Assembly: GCF_022399565.1 (NCBI RefSeq)
Contig: NZ_JAJTUT010000002.1
Location: 868,001 to 932,000 of the forward strand
DNA from: Flavobacterium algicola
GTDB lineage: Bacteria > Bacteroidota > Bacteroidia > Flavobacteriales > Flavobacteriaceae
Length of the DNA stretch: 64,000 nt
Direction: 5' to 3'
This document shows positions 17,866 through 25,738 of the stretch, one piece after another; the first letter of the stretch is position 1; every line of letters begins with the position of its first letter. The translations under genes and the position numbers were made by a program. The notes under the pieces are model-generated. The model saw only the letters and a list, made by a program, of their open reading frames with translations, was not told the origin of the DNA and ran no database searches.

Positions 17866-17895
17866 AAAAAAAAACTCCAACATTTCTGTTGAAGT
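17866..17895 (-). terminator. Terminator of the tRNA-Val gene
   Basis: On the minus strand CTTCAAC pairs with GTTGGAG (17895-17889 with 17881-17875) and is followed by nine T, just 3' of the tRNA. Confidence 0.8.
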
Positions 17896-17899
17896 TTTG

Positions 17900-17974
17900 T
17901 GGGCGATGAGGGGTTCGAACCCCCGACCCCCTCGGTGTAAACGAGGTGCTCTGAACCAGCTGAGCTAATCGCCC
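17900..17974 (-). tRNA. tRNA-Val (anticodon TAC)
   Basis: Read on the minus strand, the 7-bp acceptor stem GGGCGAT/ATCGCCC is followed by discriminator A. The D-arm is TAGCTCAGCTGGTTCAGAGC, and the anticodon arm CCTCG-TTTACAC-CGAGG has TAC at 34-36. The T-arm has GGTTCGAA with a GGGGG/CCCC stem. CCA is not encoded. Confidence 0.97.
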
Positions 17975-18153
17975 TATTTTACTAGGCTGCTATCGTGTGA
18001 TTGCGTGTGCAAATATAAGACGAGATTTTGTATTTACAAGCACTTTTTCAAAAAAAATGAATAAAAAATTAACCTTTTTTTCTTTACTCCTCAATAACAA
18101 CCAATTAAGTTATTGTTACAAGAATAGTTTTTTTTTCTACTAACTATATATAG

Positions 18154-18161
18154 TACATTTG
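18154..18161 (+). promoter_or_regulatory. Probable -7 box of the ABC exporter gene
   Basis: TACATTTG fits TAnnTTTG and lies 16 bp before the ATG. No TTG is found at the usual distance upstream. Confidence 0.4.
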
Positions 18162-18177
18162 TACAAAAATATAATCA

Positions 18178-19968
18178 ATGGCTCGTTTTAAAGAAAATGA
18201 TTTACCCAAAGCAAAACTAAATACTAGTTCTCTTCAAAAAGCATTACGAATATTTAAATACTCTAAAAATCAGAAATGGAAATTTTTCCTAGGATTGGTC
18301 TTTCTACTACTAACAAGTGCTACAGCATTAGCTTTTCCTAAGTTAATGGGAATGTTGGTCGATTGTGTTACTAGTAAAGATCTGAATAAAGCCAACGAGA
18401 TCGCATTGGGATTATTAGGTATATTAGTGCTTCAAGCTATATTCTCATTTTTCAGAATCTCACTATTTGTTAATTTCACAGAGAACACTTTATCAAATAT
18501 CCGATTTGCATTGTATGAAAATTTGATAAAATTACCCATGTCGTTCTTCTCACAAAAGCGTGTGGGAGAATTAAACAGCCGCATCAGTGCAGATATCTCT
18601 CAATTACAAGATACGCTGACAACTACTATAGCCGAATTTCTAAGACAATTTATTTTAATCATTGGTGGTTTTATAATTTTAGGAAGTATAAGTCCAAACC
18701 TAACCATCATGATGCTTTGCATAGTTCCTGTTGTAGCTGTGGCAGCTGTAATTTTTGGTCGTTTCATTCGAAAATATGGAAAAATGACTCAAGATAAAGT
18801 GGCCGAGAGTCAAGTCATTGTTGAAGAGACCTTGCAAGGAATAACAAATGTCAAGTCTTTTGCAAACGAATGGTACGAACTAGAACGTTATAAAAACAAA
18901 ATAAAAGAAATTGTTGCCATTGCCATCAAAGGTGGGCAATACAGAGGGTATTTTGCCTCTTTCATTATATTATGTTTGTTTGGGTGCGTTGTAGCTGTAG
19001 TATGGTACGGAATTACACTGACCATAAAAGGAGAAGTTGAAGGAGTGGGTGATTTAATATCATTCATCCTATATACTACTTTTATCGGAGCTTCTTTTGG
19101 AGGAATTGCCGAAATGTATGCACAAATTCAAAAAGCTGTAGGTGCTACAGAGCGTGTTTTTGAATTATTAGATGAGGTACCAGAAGCCATAAATACCACT
19201 CCGAATGTAAATTTAGTTCAAAAAATTAAAGGAACGGTAAGCTTTAAAAATGTAGCTTTTAGTTACCCTTCTCGTAAAGAAATTAAGGTATTAAAGAATG
19301 TAAACTTCAATGCCGAATTTGGACAAAAAATTGCAGTTGTCGGCCCTAGTGGTGCCGGAAAGTCAACTATAGCTTCACTATTATTACGTTTTTACGATAT
19401 TGAAAGTGGAGAGATTATAATCGACGGAAAAAACATTTACGATTACAATCTAGAAGAGCTAAGAGGAAATATGAGTATCGTTCCACAAGATGTAATCCTT
19501 TTTGGAGGAACCATTAGAGAAAACATCGCTTACGGAAAACCAACAGCAACCAATGAGGAGATTATGGCTGCTGCCCAACAAGCCAATGCATTTAATTTTA
19601 TCGAAGGTTTTCCTGAAAAATTCGAAACTATCGTTGGAGAAAGAGGAAATAAACTATCGGGTGGTCAAAGGCAGCGTATCGCAATCGCTCGTGCACTTTT
19701 AAAGAATCCAAGTATTTTAATTTTAGACGAAGCTACTTCTTCTCTCGATAGTGAGAGCGAAAAATTAGTACAAGAAGCCCTTGAAATCTTGATGCAAGGA
19801 AGAACTAGTATTATTATTGCTCATAGATTATCCACTATTCGTTCTGCTGATCAAATTTTAGTTCTTGACAACGGAATAATAGCTGAACAAGGAACACACC
19901 AGGATTTAATAAATCTTGAAAATGGTATTTACAAAAATTTAAGTAACCTACAATTTAGCAATTCTTAA
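18178..19968 (+). CDS. ABC exporter, fused membrane and ATPase domains (MsbA/MDR type)
   Basis: This 596-residue half-transporter presumably works as a homodimer. Residues about 35-320 hold six membrane helices of an ABC exporter domain. The ATPase has Walker A GPSGAGKST (389-397), Q-loop VPQDVILFGGT (435-445), signature LSGGQ (493-497), Walker B ILILDE (513-518) and H-loop AHRLST. This architecture exports lipids or drugs; the substrate is not deducible. A TACATTTG promoter box lies just upstream and a strong terminator follows the stop, so the gene is probably monocistronic. Confidence 0.92.
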   Translation: MARFKENDLPKAKLNTSSLQKALRIFKYSKNQKWKFFLGLVFLLLTSATALAFPKLMGMLVDCVTSKDLNKANEIALGLLGILVLQAIFSFFRISLFVNFTENTLSNIRFALYENLIKLPMSFFSQKRVGELNSRISADISQLQDTLTTTIAEFLRQFILIIGGFIILGSISPNLTIMMLCIVPVVAVAAVIFGRFIRKYGKMTQDKVAESQVIVEETLQGITNVKSFANEWYELERYKNKIKEIVAIAIKGGQYRGYFASFIILCLFGCVVAVVWYGITLTIKGEVEGVGDLISFILYTTFIGASFGGIAEMYAQIQKAVGATERVFELLDEVPEAINTTPNVNLVQKIKGTVSFKNVAFSYPSRKEIKVLKNVNFNAEFGQKIAVVGPSGAGKSTIASLLLRFYDIESGEIIIDGKNIYDYNLEELRGNMSIVPQDVILFGGTIRENIAYGKPTATNEEIMAAAQQANAFNFIEGFPEKFETIVGERGNKLSGGQRQRIAIARALLKNPSILILDEATSSLDSESEKLVQEALEILMQGRTSIIIAHRLSTIRSADQILVLDNGIIAEQGTHQDLINLENGIYKNLSNLQFSNS

Positions 19969-19988
19969 TTTTTTTTTATTTATAGATA

Positions 19989-20022
19989 AGCGCTACTAAT
20001 CACAATTGGTAGCGCTTTTTTT
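19989..20022 (+). terminator. Terminator of the ABC exporter gene
   Basis: A perfect 12-bp stem (AGCGCTACTAAT with ATTGGTAGCGCT, including one G-T wobble) has a CACA loop and seven T. It sits between the convergent exporter and proline dehydrogenase genes. Confidence 0.92.
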
Positions 20023-20025
20023 GTC

Positions 20026-21192
20026 TTATCTTTTTCTTCTTTCTCTTTCTTGATTTATTAATTGGAGTTCTCTGCTCGTTTGCCCAGCTACAGAAGTATT
20101 CTCTTCAGCACGACGAATCAAATAAGGCATCACGTCTTTCACAGGTCCAAAAGGTAAATATTTTGCAACATTATAACCCTGCTCAGCCAAGTTATAACTT
20201 ATATTATCACTCATTCCATACAATTGTCCAAACCACACACTACTATCATTTGCCGATATTGCTTTTTGTTTCATAAGAGCCACTAGCAACAAACAACTTT
20301 GTTCATTGTGTGTTCCAAAAAATGCTGCAATATTCTCTCTATTTTCAAAAAGGTAAGCAGCTGTTGTATTAAAATTTTCATCAGTTTCTTCTTTGCTTTT
20401 ACAAATAGGAGATCGATAATTATGTTTTAGAGCGCGCTTATTCTCTTTCTCTAAGTATGCACCTCTCACCAATTTTATACCAATATAGAAACCCTCATCA
20501 TTTGCAATCTCCCTTATGACTTTTAGATACTCATAACGATCCCAACGGTACATTTGCAAAGTATTAAAAACGATTGCTTTCACATGATTATACTTTCGCA
20601 TCATTTTTAGAACCAAGTCATCAGCTGCTTTCTGCATCCAGCTTTCTTCTGCATCAATTAATAAGGAGACGTCAGCATCATAAGCGGCCTTGCAGATCAA
20701 ATCAAAACGAGCTTCTACCCTATTCCACTCTTTCTGTTCTCCATCTGTCAAAGTTTCTGCCGCACTTATTTTTTCGAATAATATAAAGCGCCCCACTCCT
20801 GTTGGTTTAAATACGGCAAACGGAATAGCTTCTTTTTCCTTACCAAATGTGATTGTTTTAATAATCATACTCGTCGCAGCTTCAAATTGTTCCTCCTCTT
20901 CTTTCCCTTCGACAGAAAAATCCAAGACAGATGAAACGCCTTTGGTAAACATTTTATCGACAACTTTAAGACAATCTTGCTCGTTTACACCACCACAAAA
21001 ATGATCAAAAACTGTTGCTCTTATCAACCCTTCAACTGGCAAATGAGCTTTTAATGCAAAATTAGTAACTGCGGTTCCTATGCGTACGAGTGGCTCATTC
21101 GCTATCATTTTAAATAAAAAGTATGCTCTCTCCAATTCCGTATCACTTTTCAAAGCAAATGCAACCTGCGTATTTTTAAAAATGTCTTCCAT
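20026..21192 (-). CDS. Proline dehydrogenase (monofunctional)
   Basis: This 388-residue FAD enzyme oxidises L-proline to pyrroline-5-carboxylate and passes electrons to the quinone pool. The PRODH TIM-barrel motifs are present in order: LLIDAEESW, GIKLVRGAYLEKE, FGTHNEQS, FGQLYGMSDNIS and KYLPFGPVKDVMPYLIRRAEEN, the last carrying the substrate-binding arginines. It lacks the DNA-binding and P5C-dehydrogenase domains of PutA, as is usual in Bacteroidota, where these activities are separate. It is convergent with the ABC exporter gene and stands alone. Confidence 0.94.
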   Translation of the reverse strand: MEDIFKNTQVAFALKSDTELERAYFLFKMIANEPLVRIGTAVTNFALKAHLPVEGLIRATVFDHFCGGVNEQDCLKVVDKMFTKGVSSVLDFSVEGKEEEEQFEAATSMIIKTITFGKEKEAIPFAVFKPTGVGRFILFEKISAAETLTDGEQKEWNRVEARFDLICKAAYDADVSLLIDAEESWMQKAADDLVLKMMRKYNHVKAIVFNTLQMYRWDRYEYLKVIREIANDEGFYIGIKLVRGAYLEKENKRALKHNYRSPICKSKEETDENFNTTAAYLFENRENIAAFFGTHNEQSCLLLVALMKQKAISANDSSVWFGQLYGMSDNISYNLAEQGYNVAKYLPFGPVKDVMPYLIRRAEENTSVAGQTSRELQLINQERERRKR

Positions 21193-21403
21193 TGACTAAA
21201 ATTTTTTATACTAAAATAAGGAATTAGAACAATATCCTGGGCTTTATACTAGAATAACTTATTTGTTTTTAGAGAAAAAATTACCCGAATAAAATCAAAA
21301 AAAATGTAGATTTGCAAAACTTTCTGAAGAGTTGAAATACTTCTTTCTATTTTTCGAAAAATCGAAATAAAATCAAATTCATTTTGAAAATCATAAAATA
21401 ATT

Positions 21404-22483
21404 ATGTCTTTACAATCTTATACCATACAAGCTGTTGACCATCCTATTCATTTTAATTCAAAAGGTTATGAAGCTTTAAATTTGCACTTAAAAGAAAATA
21501 AGTATTCTAATTTATTTATTATCGTTGATGCCAATACTAATGAACATTGTTTACCAAAATTTCTTCCTCTTCTAGAAACGGACTTGACAATCGAAATTGT
21601 AGAATTTGAAGCTGGAGAGGTTAATAAAAATATTGAAACTTGTGTACAAATCTGGAACGTATTAACGGACTTAGGTGGAGATAGAAAAACGTTAGTTATC
21701 AACCTTGGTGGTGGCGTAGTGACAGATTTAGGAGGCTTTGTCGCTTCAACATTTAAAAGAGGTGTCGATTTTATTAACATCCCTACAACCTTATTATCTA
21801 TGGTAGATGCATCTGTAGGTGGGAAAAATGGAGTTGATCTTGGGAATCTTAAAAACCAAATTGGTGTTTTCAATTTACCAAAGATGGTAATCGTTGATAC
21901 TGAATATCTAGAGACAGTACCTCAAAATGAAATGCGTTCAGGATTGGCAGAGATGTTAAAACACGGATTAATTTATGACAAAAATTACTGGGAACAATTT
22001 TTAAACATCCGTTCAATCAACTTCTCTCAATTAGATGAATTGATTTTTCGTTCTGTCGAAATTAAAAATGAAATTGTAACGCAAGATCCGACTGAGAAAA
22101 ATATTCGAAAAGCATTAAATTTTGGTCACACATTAGGACATGCTATCGAAAGTTATTTCTTAGAAAACGAAAACAAAACTACCTTACTTCACGGTGAAGC
22201 AATTGCCGTAGGTATGATTCTAGAAAGTTATATTTCTTTGAATAAGAACTTGATTAATATGGAAGAATTTACGCAGATAAAATCAACCCTAAAATCAATC
22301 TATCAAAACATAACTTTTGAAGAAAATGATATTGAACCAATCCTTGAATTATTGATTCATGACAAAAAAAATGAATACGGAACGATTCAGTTTGCTTTAA
22401 TTGACGGAATAGGAAAAATAATCATCAACCAAACAGTTGAAAATGAATTGATTCTTAAAGCATTTAATGATTATCAATCTTAA
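21404..22483 (+). CDS. aroB: 3-Dehydroquinate synthase
   Basis: This 359-residue cytosolic enzyme converts DAHP to 3-dehydroquinate, the second step of the shikimate pathway, using NAD+ and a divalent metal. Visible signatures are GGGVVTDLGG (102-111, NAD site), IPTTLLSMVDASVGGK (126-141), the metal and substrate region SGLAEMLKHGLI (179-190), and the metal histidines in LNFGHTLGHAIE and LLHGEAIAVGM. Length matches the family. A TAGATTTG promoter-like box lies at 21307-21314, about 90 bp upstream. No other aro gene is nearby. Confidence 0.96.
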   Translation: MSLQSYTIQAVDHPIHFNSKGYEALNLHLKENKYSNLFIIVDANTNEHCLPKFLPLLETDLTIEIVEFEAGEVNKNIETCVQIWNVLTDLGGDRKTLVINLGGGVVTDLGGFVASTFKRGVDFINIPTTLLSMVDASVGGKNGVDLGNLKNQIGVFNLPKMVIVDTEYLETVPQNEMRSGLAEMLKHGLIYDKNYWEQFLNIRSINFSQLDELIFRSVEIKNEIVTQDPTEKNIRKALNFGHTLGHAIESYFLENENKTTLLHGEAIAVGMILESYISLNKNLINMEEFTQIKSTLKSIYQNITFEENDIEPILELLIHDKKNEYGTIQFALIDGIGKIIINQTVENELILKAFNDYQS

Positions 22484-22503
22484 TTTTTTTTTAGCAAAAA
22501 GGA

Positions 22504-22535
22504 TTGGATTACGTCTATATTATTTTTTACATTTG
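22504..22535 (+). promoter_or_regulatory. Flavobacterial promoter upstream of the decarboxylase leader
   Basis: TTG (22504-22506), a 21-bp spacer and TACATTTG (22528-22535) match the flavobacterial sigma-A consensus. Transcription would begin near 22541, about 237 bp before the decarboxylase ATG, giving an unusually long leader. Confidence 0.7.
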
Positions 22536-22540
22536 CGACA

Positions 22541-22720
22541 ATGAAAACGAATCAAAAACAAAGAAAAAACACTTCTAGTAACCGCTCAAAAAACAGATCC
22601 TTTTTGAATCTTTTGAAGCGCTTTTATCCTAGCAGCAGTAATTTCATTTTTGATATATTTCCATTTTTAAAAACAGAGAATGAAAAGCTTCAGATTATTT
22701 ACGCTAACATTAGAGTTTGA
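22541..22720 (+). CDS. Small basic leader ORF (59 aa), hypothetical
   Basis: An ATG at 22541 opens 59 codons for a Lys/Arg/Ser/Asn-rich peptide (MKTNQKQRKNTSSNRSKNRS at the start, then FLNLLKRFYPSSS). It sits between a good promoter and the arginine-decarboxylase-like gene. The start coincides with the predicted transcription start, so it would be leaderless or nearly so. No family was recognised. It may be a regulatory leader peptide for polyamine or arginine control, or a chance frame in an untranslated leader. The call is weak and rests on position. Confidence 0.35.
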   Translation: MKTNQKQRKNTSSNRSKNRSFLNLLKRFYPSSSNFIFDIFPFLKTENEKLQIIYANIRV

Positions 22721-22777
22721 ATTTTAGAATAATTTAAATGACAATAATTAAATCATTCCTAAAACAAAAAAACTAAA

Positions 22778-24178
22778 ATGAATACTAAATATTCTGACTT
22801 AATAAATCAAACATACTATTTCCCACAAGAAGAATTTACATTAAATAAAGACAATCTTCAGTTTCATAATATCGATTTGATGAAATTAGTGGAACAGTAT
22901 GGAACACCGTTAAAATTCACTTATTTACCTCAAATTTCCAACAATATTAACAAAGCCAAAAACTGGTTTCGTAAGTCGATGGAGAAAAACAAATATGAGG
23001 CAAAGTATTATTATTGCTATTGCACCAAAAGTTCTCATTTTGAATACATTATGAACGAAGCTTTCAAGAATAACATTCACATTGAAACTTCCTCTGCATT
23101 TGACATTAATATCGTAGAGAATCTGTTGCAAAATGGTAAAATAAATAAAAGCACTTATGTAATATGTAACGGTTTCAAAAGAGATCAATACATTGATAAT
23201 ATTGCTCGTTTGATCAATAATGGTCATAAAAATACTATTCCTATTATTGACAATTATGAAGAGCTAGATCTGTTGCAAGCCGAAATAAAAGGTAAGTTCA
23301 AAATCGGAATTCGTATTGCTGCAGAAGAGGAACCAAAATTTGAATTTTATACTTCTAGACTAGGAATTGGATACAAAAATATTGTGCAGTTCTACAAAAA
23401 ACAGATTCAAGAAAACGATAAGTTAGAATTGAAAATGTTGCACTTTTTCATTAATACAGGTATCAATGATACTGCCTATTACTGGAATGAGTTAGTGAAA
23501 TGTATCAAAGTATATATTGCATTAAAAAAAGAGTGTCCAACTTTAGATGGTTTGAATATTGGTGGAGGATTTCCCATCAAAAACTCATTGGCTTTTGAAT
23601 ACGATTACCAATATATGATTGACGAAATAATCAATCAAATTAAAATCGCTTGTGATGAAGCTGAAGTAGATGTCCCTAATATCTTTACAGAATTTGGATC
23701 TTTTACAGTAGGAGAAAGTGGTGGAGCAATTTACCAAGTACTGTACCAAAAGCAACAAAATGATAGAGAGAAGTGGAACATGATTGACTCTTCTTTTATC
23801 ACAACTTTGCCAGATACATGGGCAATAAACAAGCGTTTTATCATGCTAGCAGTAAATCGCTGGAATGAAACCTACGAGCGAGTGTTATTGGGAGGAATGA
23901 CTTGTGATAGTGATGATTATTACAACTCAGAGCAAAATATGAATGCTATTTATTTGCCTAAATACAACAAGGAAAAACCTTTATATATTGGTTTTTTTAA
24001 TACAGGAGCTTACCAAGAAACAATTGGTGGTTATGGTGGGTTGCACCACTGTTTGATTCCGCAACCTAAACATATTCTGATAGATAGAGATGAGAACGGC
24101 ATTATAGCGACCGAAGTTTTCTCTGAACAACAAACTTCTGAGGACGTTCTAAAAATTTTGGGTTACACCGCAAAATAA
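22778..24178 (+). CDS. PLP-dependent decarboxylase, probable arginine decarboxylase
   Basis: This 466-residue fold-III (alanine racemase-like) decarboxylase has the PLP lysine in YCYCTKSSH (Lys84), the phosphate-binding loop GGGFP (262-266), TEFGS, and the C-terminal catalytic Cys motif GGMTCDSDDYY. FFNTGAYQ near the end completes the PLP pocket. Bacteroidota proteins of this type are usually assigned as biosynthetic arginine decarboxylase, making agmatine for polyamines; ornithine or another substrate cannot be excluded. A deoxyhypusine-synthase-like gene follows 96 bp downstream, consistent with polyamine metabolism. A long leader precedes it. Confidence 0.82.
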   Translation: MNTKYSDLINQTYYFPQEEFTLNKDNLQFHNIDLMKLVEQYGTPLKFTYLPQISNNINKAKNWFRKSMEKNKYEAKYYYCYCTKSSHFEYIMNEAFKNNIHIETSSAFDINIVENLLQNGKINKSTYVICNGFKRDQYIDNIARLINNGHKNTIPIIDNYEELDLLQAEIKGKFKIGIRIAAEEEPKFEFYTSRLGIGYKNIVQFYKKQIQENDKLELKMLHFFINTGINDTAYYWNELVKCIKVYIALKKECPTLDGLNIGGGFPIKNSLAFEYDYQYMIDEIINQIKIACDEAEVDVPNIFTEFGSFTVGESGGAIYQVLYQKQQNDREKWNMIDSSFITTLPDTWAINKRFIMLAVNRWNETYERVLLGGMTCDSDDYYNSEQNMNAIYLPKYNKEKPLYIGFFNTGAYQETIGGYGGLHHCLIPQPKHILIDRDENGIIATEVFSEQQTSEDVLKILGYTAK

Positions 24179-24274
24179 TTCAAATAAATAATAGTTAATT
24201 TAAAAAAATCTTTACTTTTGAAACTGTAATCTGTTTCAAAAAAATGGATTCAAAATATCTTTAAAAAAAATAAA

Positions 24275-25246
24275 ATGAGCAAGGGACCTATTAGCCAATT
24301 TATAGAAAAGCATTATCTGCATTTCAATTCAGCATCATTAGTAGATGCAGCAAAAGCATACGAACAACAATTAGCCAATGGAGCTAAAATGATGGTAAGT
24401 ATGGCTGGAGCAATGAGTACAGCCGAAATTGGTAAAATATTTGCCGAAATTATTCGTCAAGATAAAGTTCAAATCATTTCTTGTACAGGTGCAAATCTTG
24501 AAGAAGACATTATGAACTTGGTAGCTCACTCACATTATGAAAGAGTTCCTAACTACCGTGATTTAACTCCTCAAGATGAATGGGATTTACTAGAACGTGG
24601 ATTAAACAGAGTTACTGATACTTGTATCCCAGAACACGAAGCTTTCCGTCGTTTGCAAAAACATATTTACAAAATATGGAAAGATGCTGATGATAAAGGA
24701 GAACGTTACTTTCCACATGAATTCATGTATAAAATGTTACTTTCTGGTGTTCTTGAAGAATATTATGAAATTGACTTAAAAGATAGTTGGATGTATGCAG
24801 CCGCAGAGAAAAACCTACCTATTATCGTTCCAGGTTGGGAAGATAGTACGATGGGAAATATCTTTGCTTCCTATGTAATCAAAGGCGATCTAAAAGCGTC
24901 AACAATGAAGTCTGGAATTGAATATATGGTTTACCTATCTGATTGGTACCCTAAAAATAGCGCAAACGGAATTGGATTTTTCCAAATTGGTGGTGGTATT
25001 GCTGGAGATTTTCCAATTTGTGTGGTTCCAATGTTATACCAAGATATGGAAATGCATGACATTCCTTTCTGGAGCTATTTCTGTCAAATTTCTGACTCAA
25101 CGACGAGTTACGGTTCTTATTCTGGAGCAGTACCTAACGAAAAAATTACTTGGGGTAAATTAGACATCAAAACACCTAAGTTTATTATTGAATCTGATGC
25201 TACAATTGTAGCACCATTAATTTTTGCTTATTTATTAGACTTATAG
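24275..25246 (+). CDS. Deoxyhypusine-synthase-family protein
   Basis: This 323-residue NAD-dependent enzyme is homologous to eukaryotic and archaeal deoxyhypusine synthase. The Rossmann-like core shows SMAGAMSTAEIGKI (42-55), SCTGANLEED and FQIGGGIAGDFPICVVP. The catalytic-lysine motif is retained as ITWGKLD (Lys295), aligning with SWGK of the human enzyme. Bacteria lack the eIF5A substrate, so this protein more likely transfers an aminobutyl group between polyamines, as in homospermidine synthesis, or has an unknown role. A TACTTTTG promoter-like box is at 24213-24220. It is followed 9 bp later by the acidic-protein gene. Confidence 0.88.
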   Translation: MSKGPISQFIEKHYLHFNSASLVDAAKAYEQQLANGAKMMVSMAGAMSTAEIGKIFAEIIRQDKVQIISCTGANLEEDIMNLVAHSHYERVPNYRDLTPQDEWDLLERGLNRVTDTCIPEHEAFRRLQKHIYKIWKDADDKGERYFPHEFMYKMLLSGVLEEYYEIDLKDSWMYAAAEKNLPIIVPGWEDSTMGNIFASYVIKGDLKASTMKSGIEYMVYLSDWYPKNSANGIGFFQIGGGIAGDFPICVVPMLYQDMEMHDIPFWSYFCQISDSTTSYGSYSGAVPNEKITWGKLDIKTPKFIIESDATIVAPLIFAYLLDL

Positions 25247-25255
25247 ATTATCATT

Positions 25256-25654
25256 ATGAAAAGAGTAATTGTTGATTACGCAAAACTTACAAACGAAATT
25301 TTAAACCTTTTGGTTGAACGTTTCCCTGATGGATACGATGATTCTGATATCATTCGTTTTAGAAATGCTAAAAATGAATTGATTGAAGCAGTTGAAGTAC
25401 GTACAGAAGACACTATTTATTTAGTAAAAGTAAGTATGAAACTAGCTGATAGAATTGAGAATTATGATGAAGATGATGAAATTGATGATGTAATCGAACC
25501 AATCACACCTATCAAAGGTGTTGATCTTGATGACGACATGGATGATGATGACGATGATGACGATAATCTTGACAAGCCAGATTTGGATGATGATGATGAA
25601 GATTCTGACGACAGTCGTAGCTCAGATGACGAAGATGACGAAGACGAAGATTAA
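25256..25654 (+). CDS. Small protein with long acidic tail
   Basis: The 132 residues split into a folded-looking N-terminal half (1-72, beginning MKRVIVDYAKLTNEILNLLV) and a tail from about 73 that is almost all Asp/Glu/Ser. The tail is encoded partly by a degenerate GAT/GAC microsatellite around 25540-25565. From memory, similar proteins occur in the same place in other flavobacteria but have no assigned function. It starts 9 bp after the deoxyhypusine-synthase-like gene and shares its terminator, so it is co-transcribed. The tail could bind polyamines or basic proteins; this is speculation. Confidence 0.75.
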   Translation: MKRVIVDYAKLTNEILNLLVERFPDGYDDSDIIRFRNAKNELIEAVEVRTEDTIYLVKVSMKLADRIENYDEDDEIDDVIEPITPIKGVDLDDDMDDDDDDDDNLDKPDLDDDDEDSDDSRSSDDEDDEDED

Positions 25655-25674
25655 TTTCTTCTAATTAATTATAT

Positions 25675-25707
25675 AAAAGGAACTCCACAATGAGTTCCTT
25701 TTTTTTT
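25675..25707 (+). terminator. Terminator after the acidic-protein gene
   Basis: AAGGAACTC pairs with GAGTTCCTT around a 6-nt loop and is followed by a run of T. It ends the decarboxylase/deoxyhypusine-synthase-like unit 29 bp before recQ. Confidence 0.92.
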
Positions 25708-25738
25708 ACTTGTATTTCTTACTCCTTTACCTTTACAG

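Noticed and set aside
25535..25570. GAT/GAC microsatellite taken as a possible phase-variation tract
   Set aside because: Units are trinucleotides and degenerate, so slippage would change only the number of Asp residues, not the frame.
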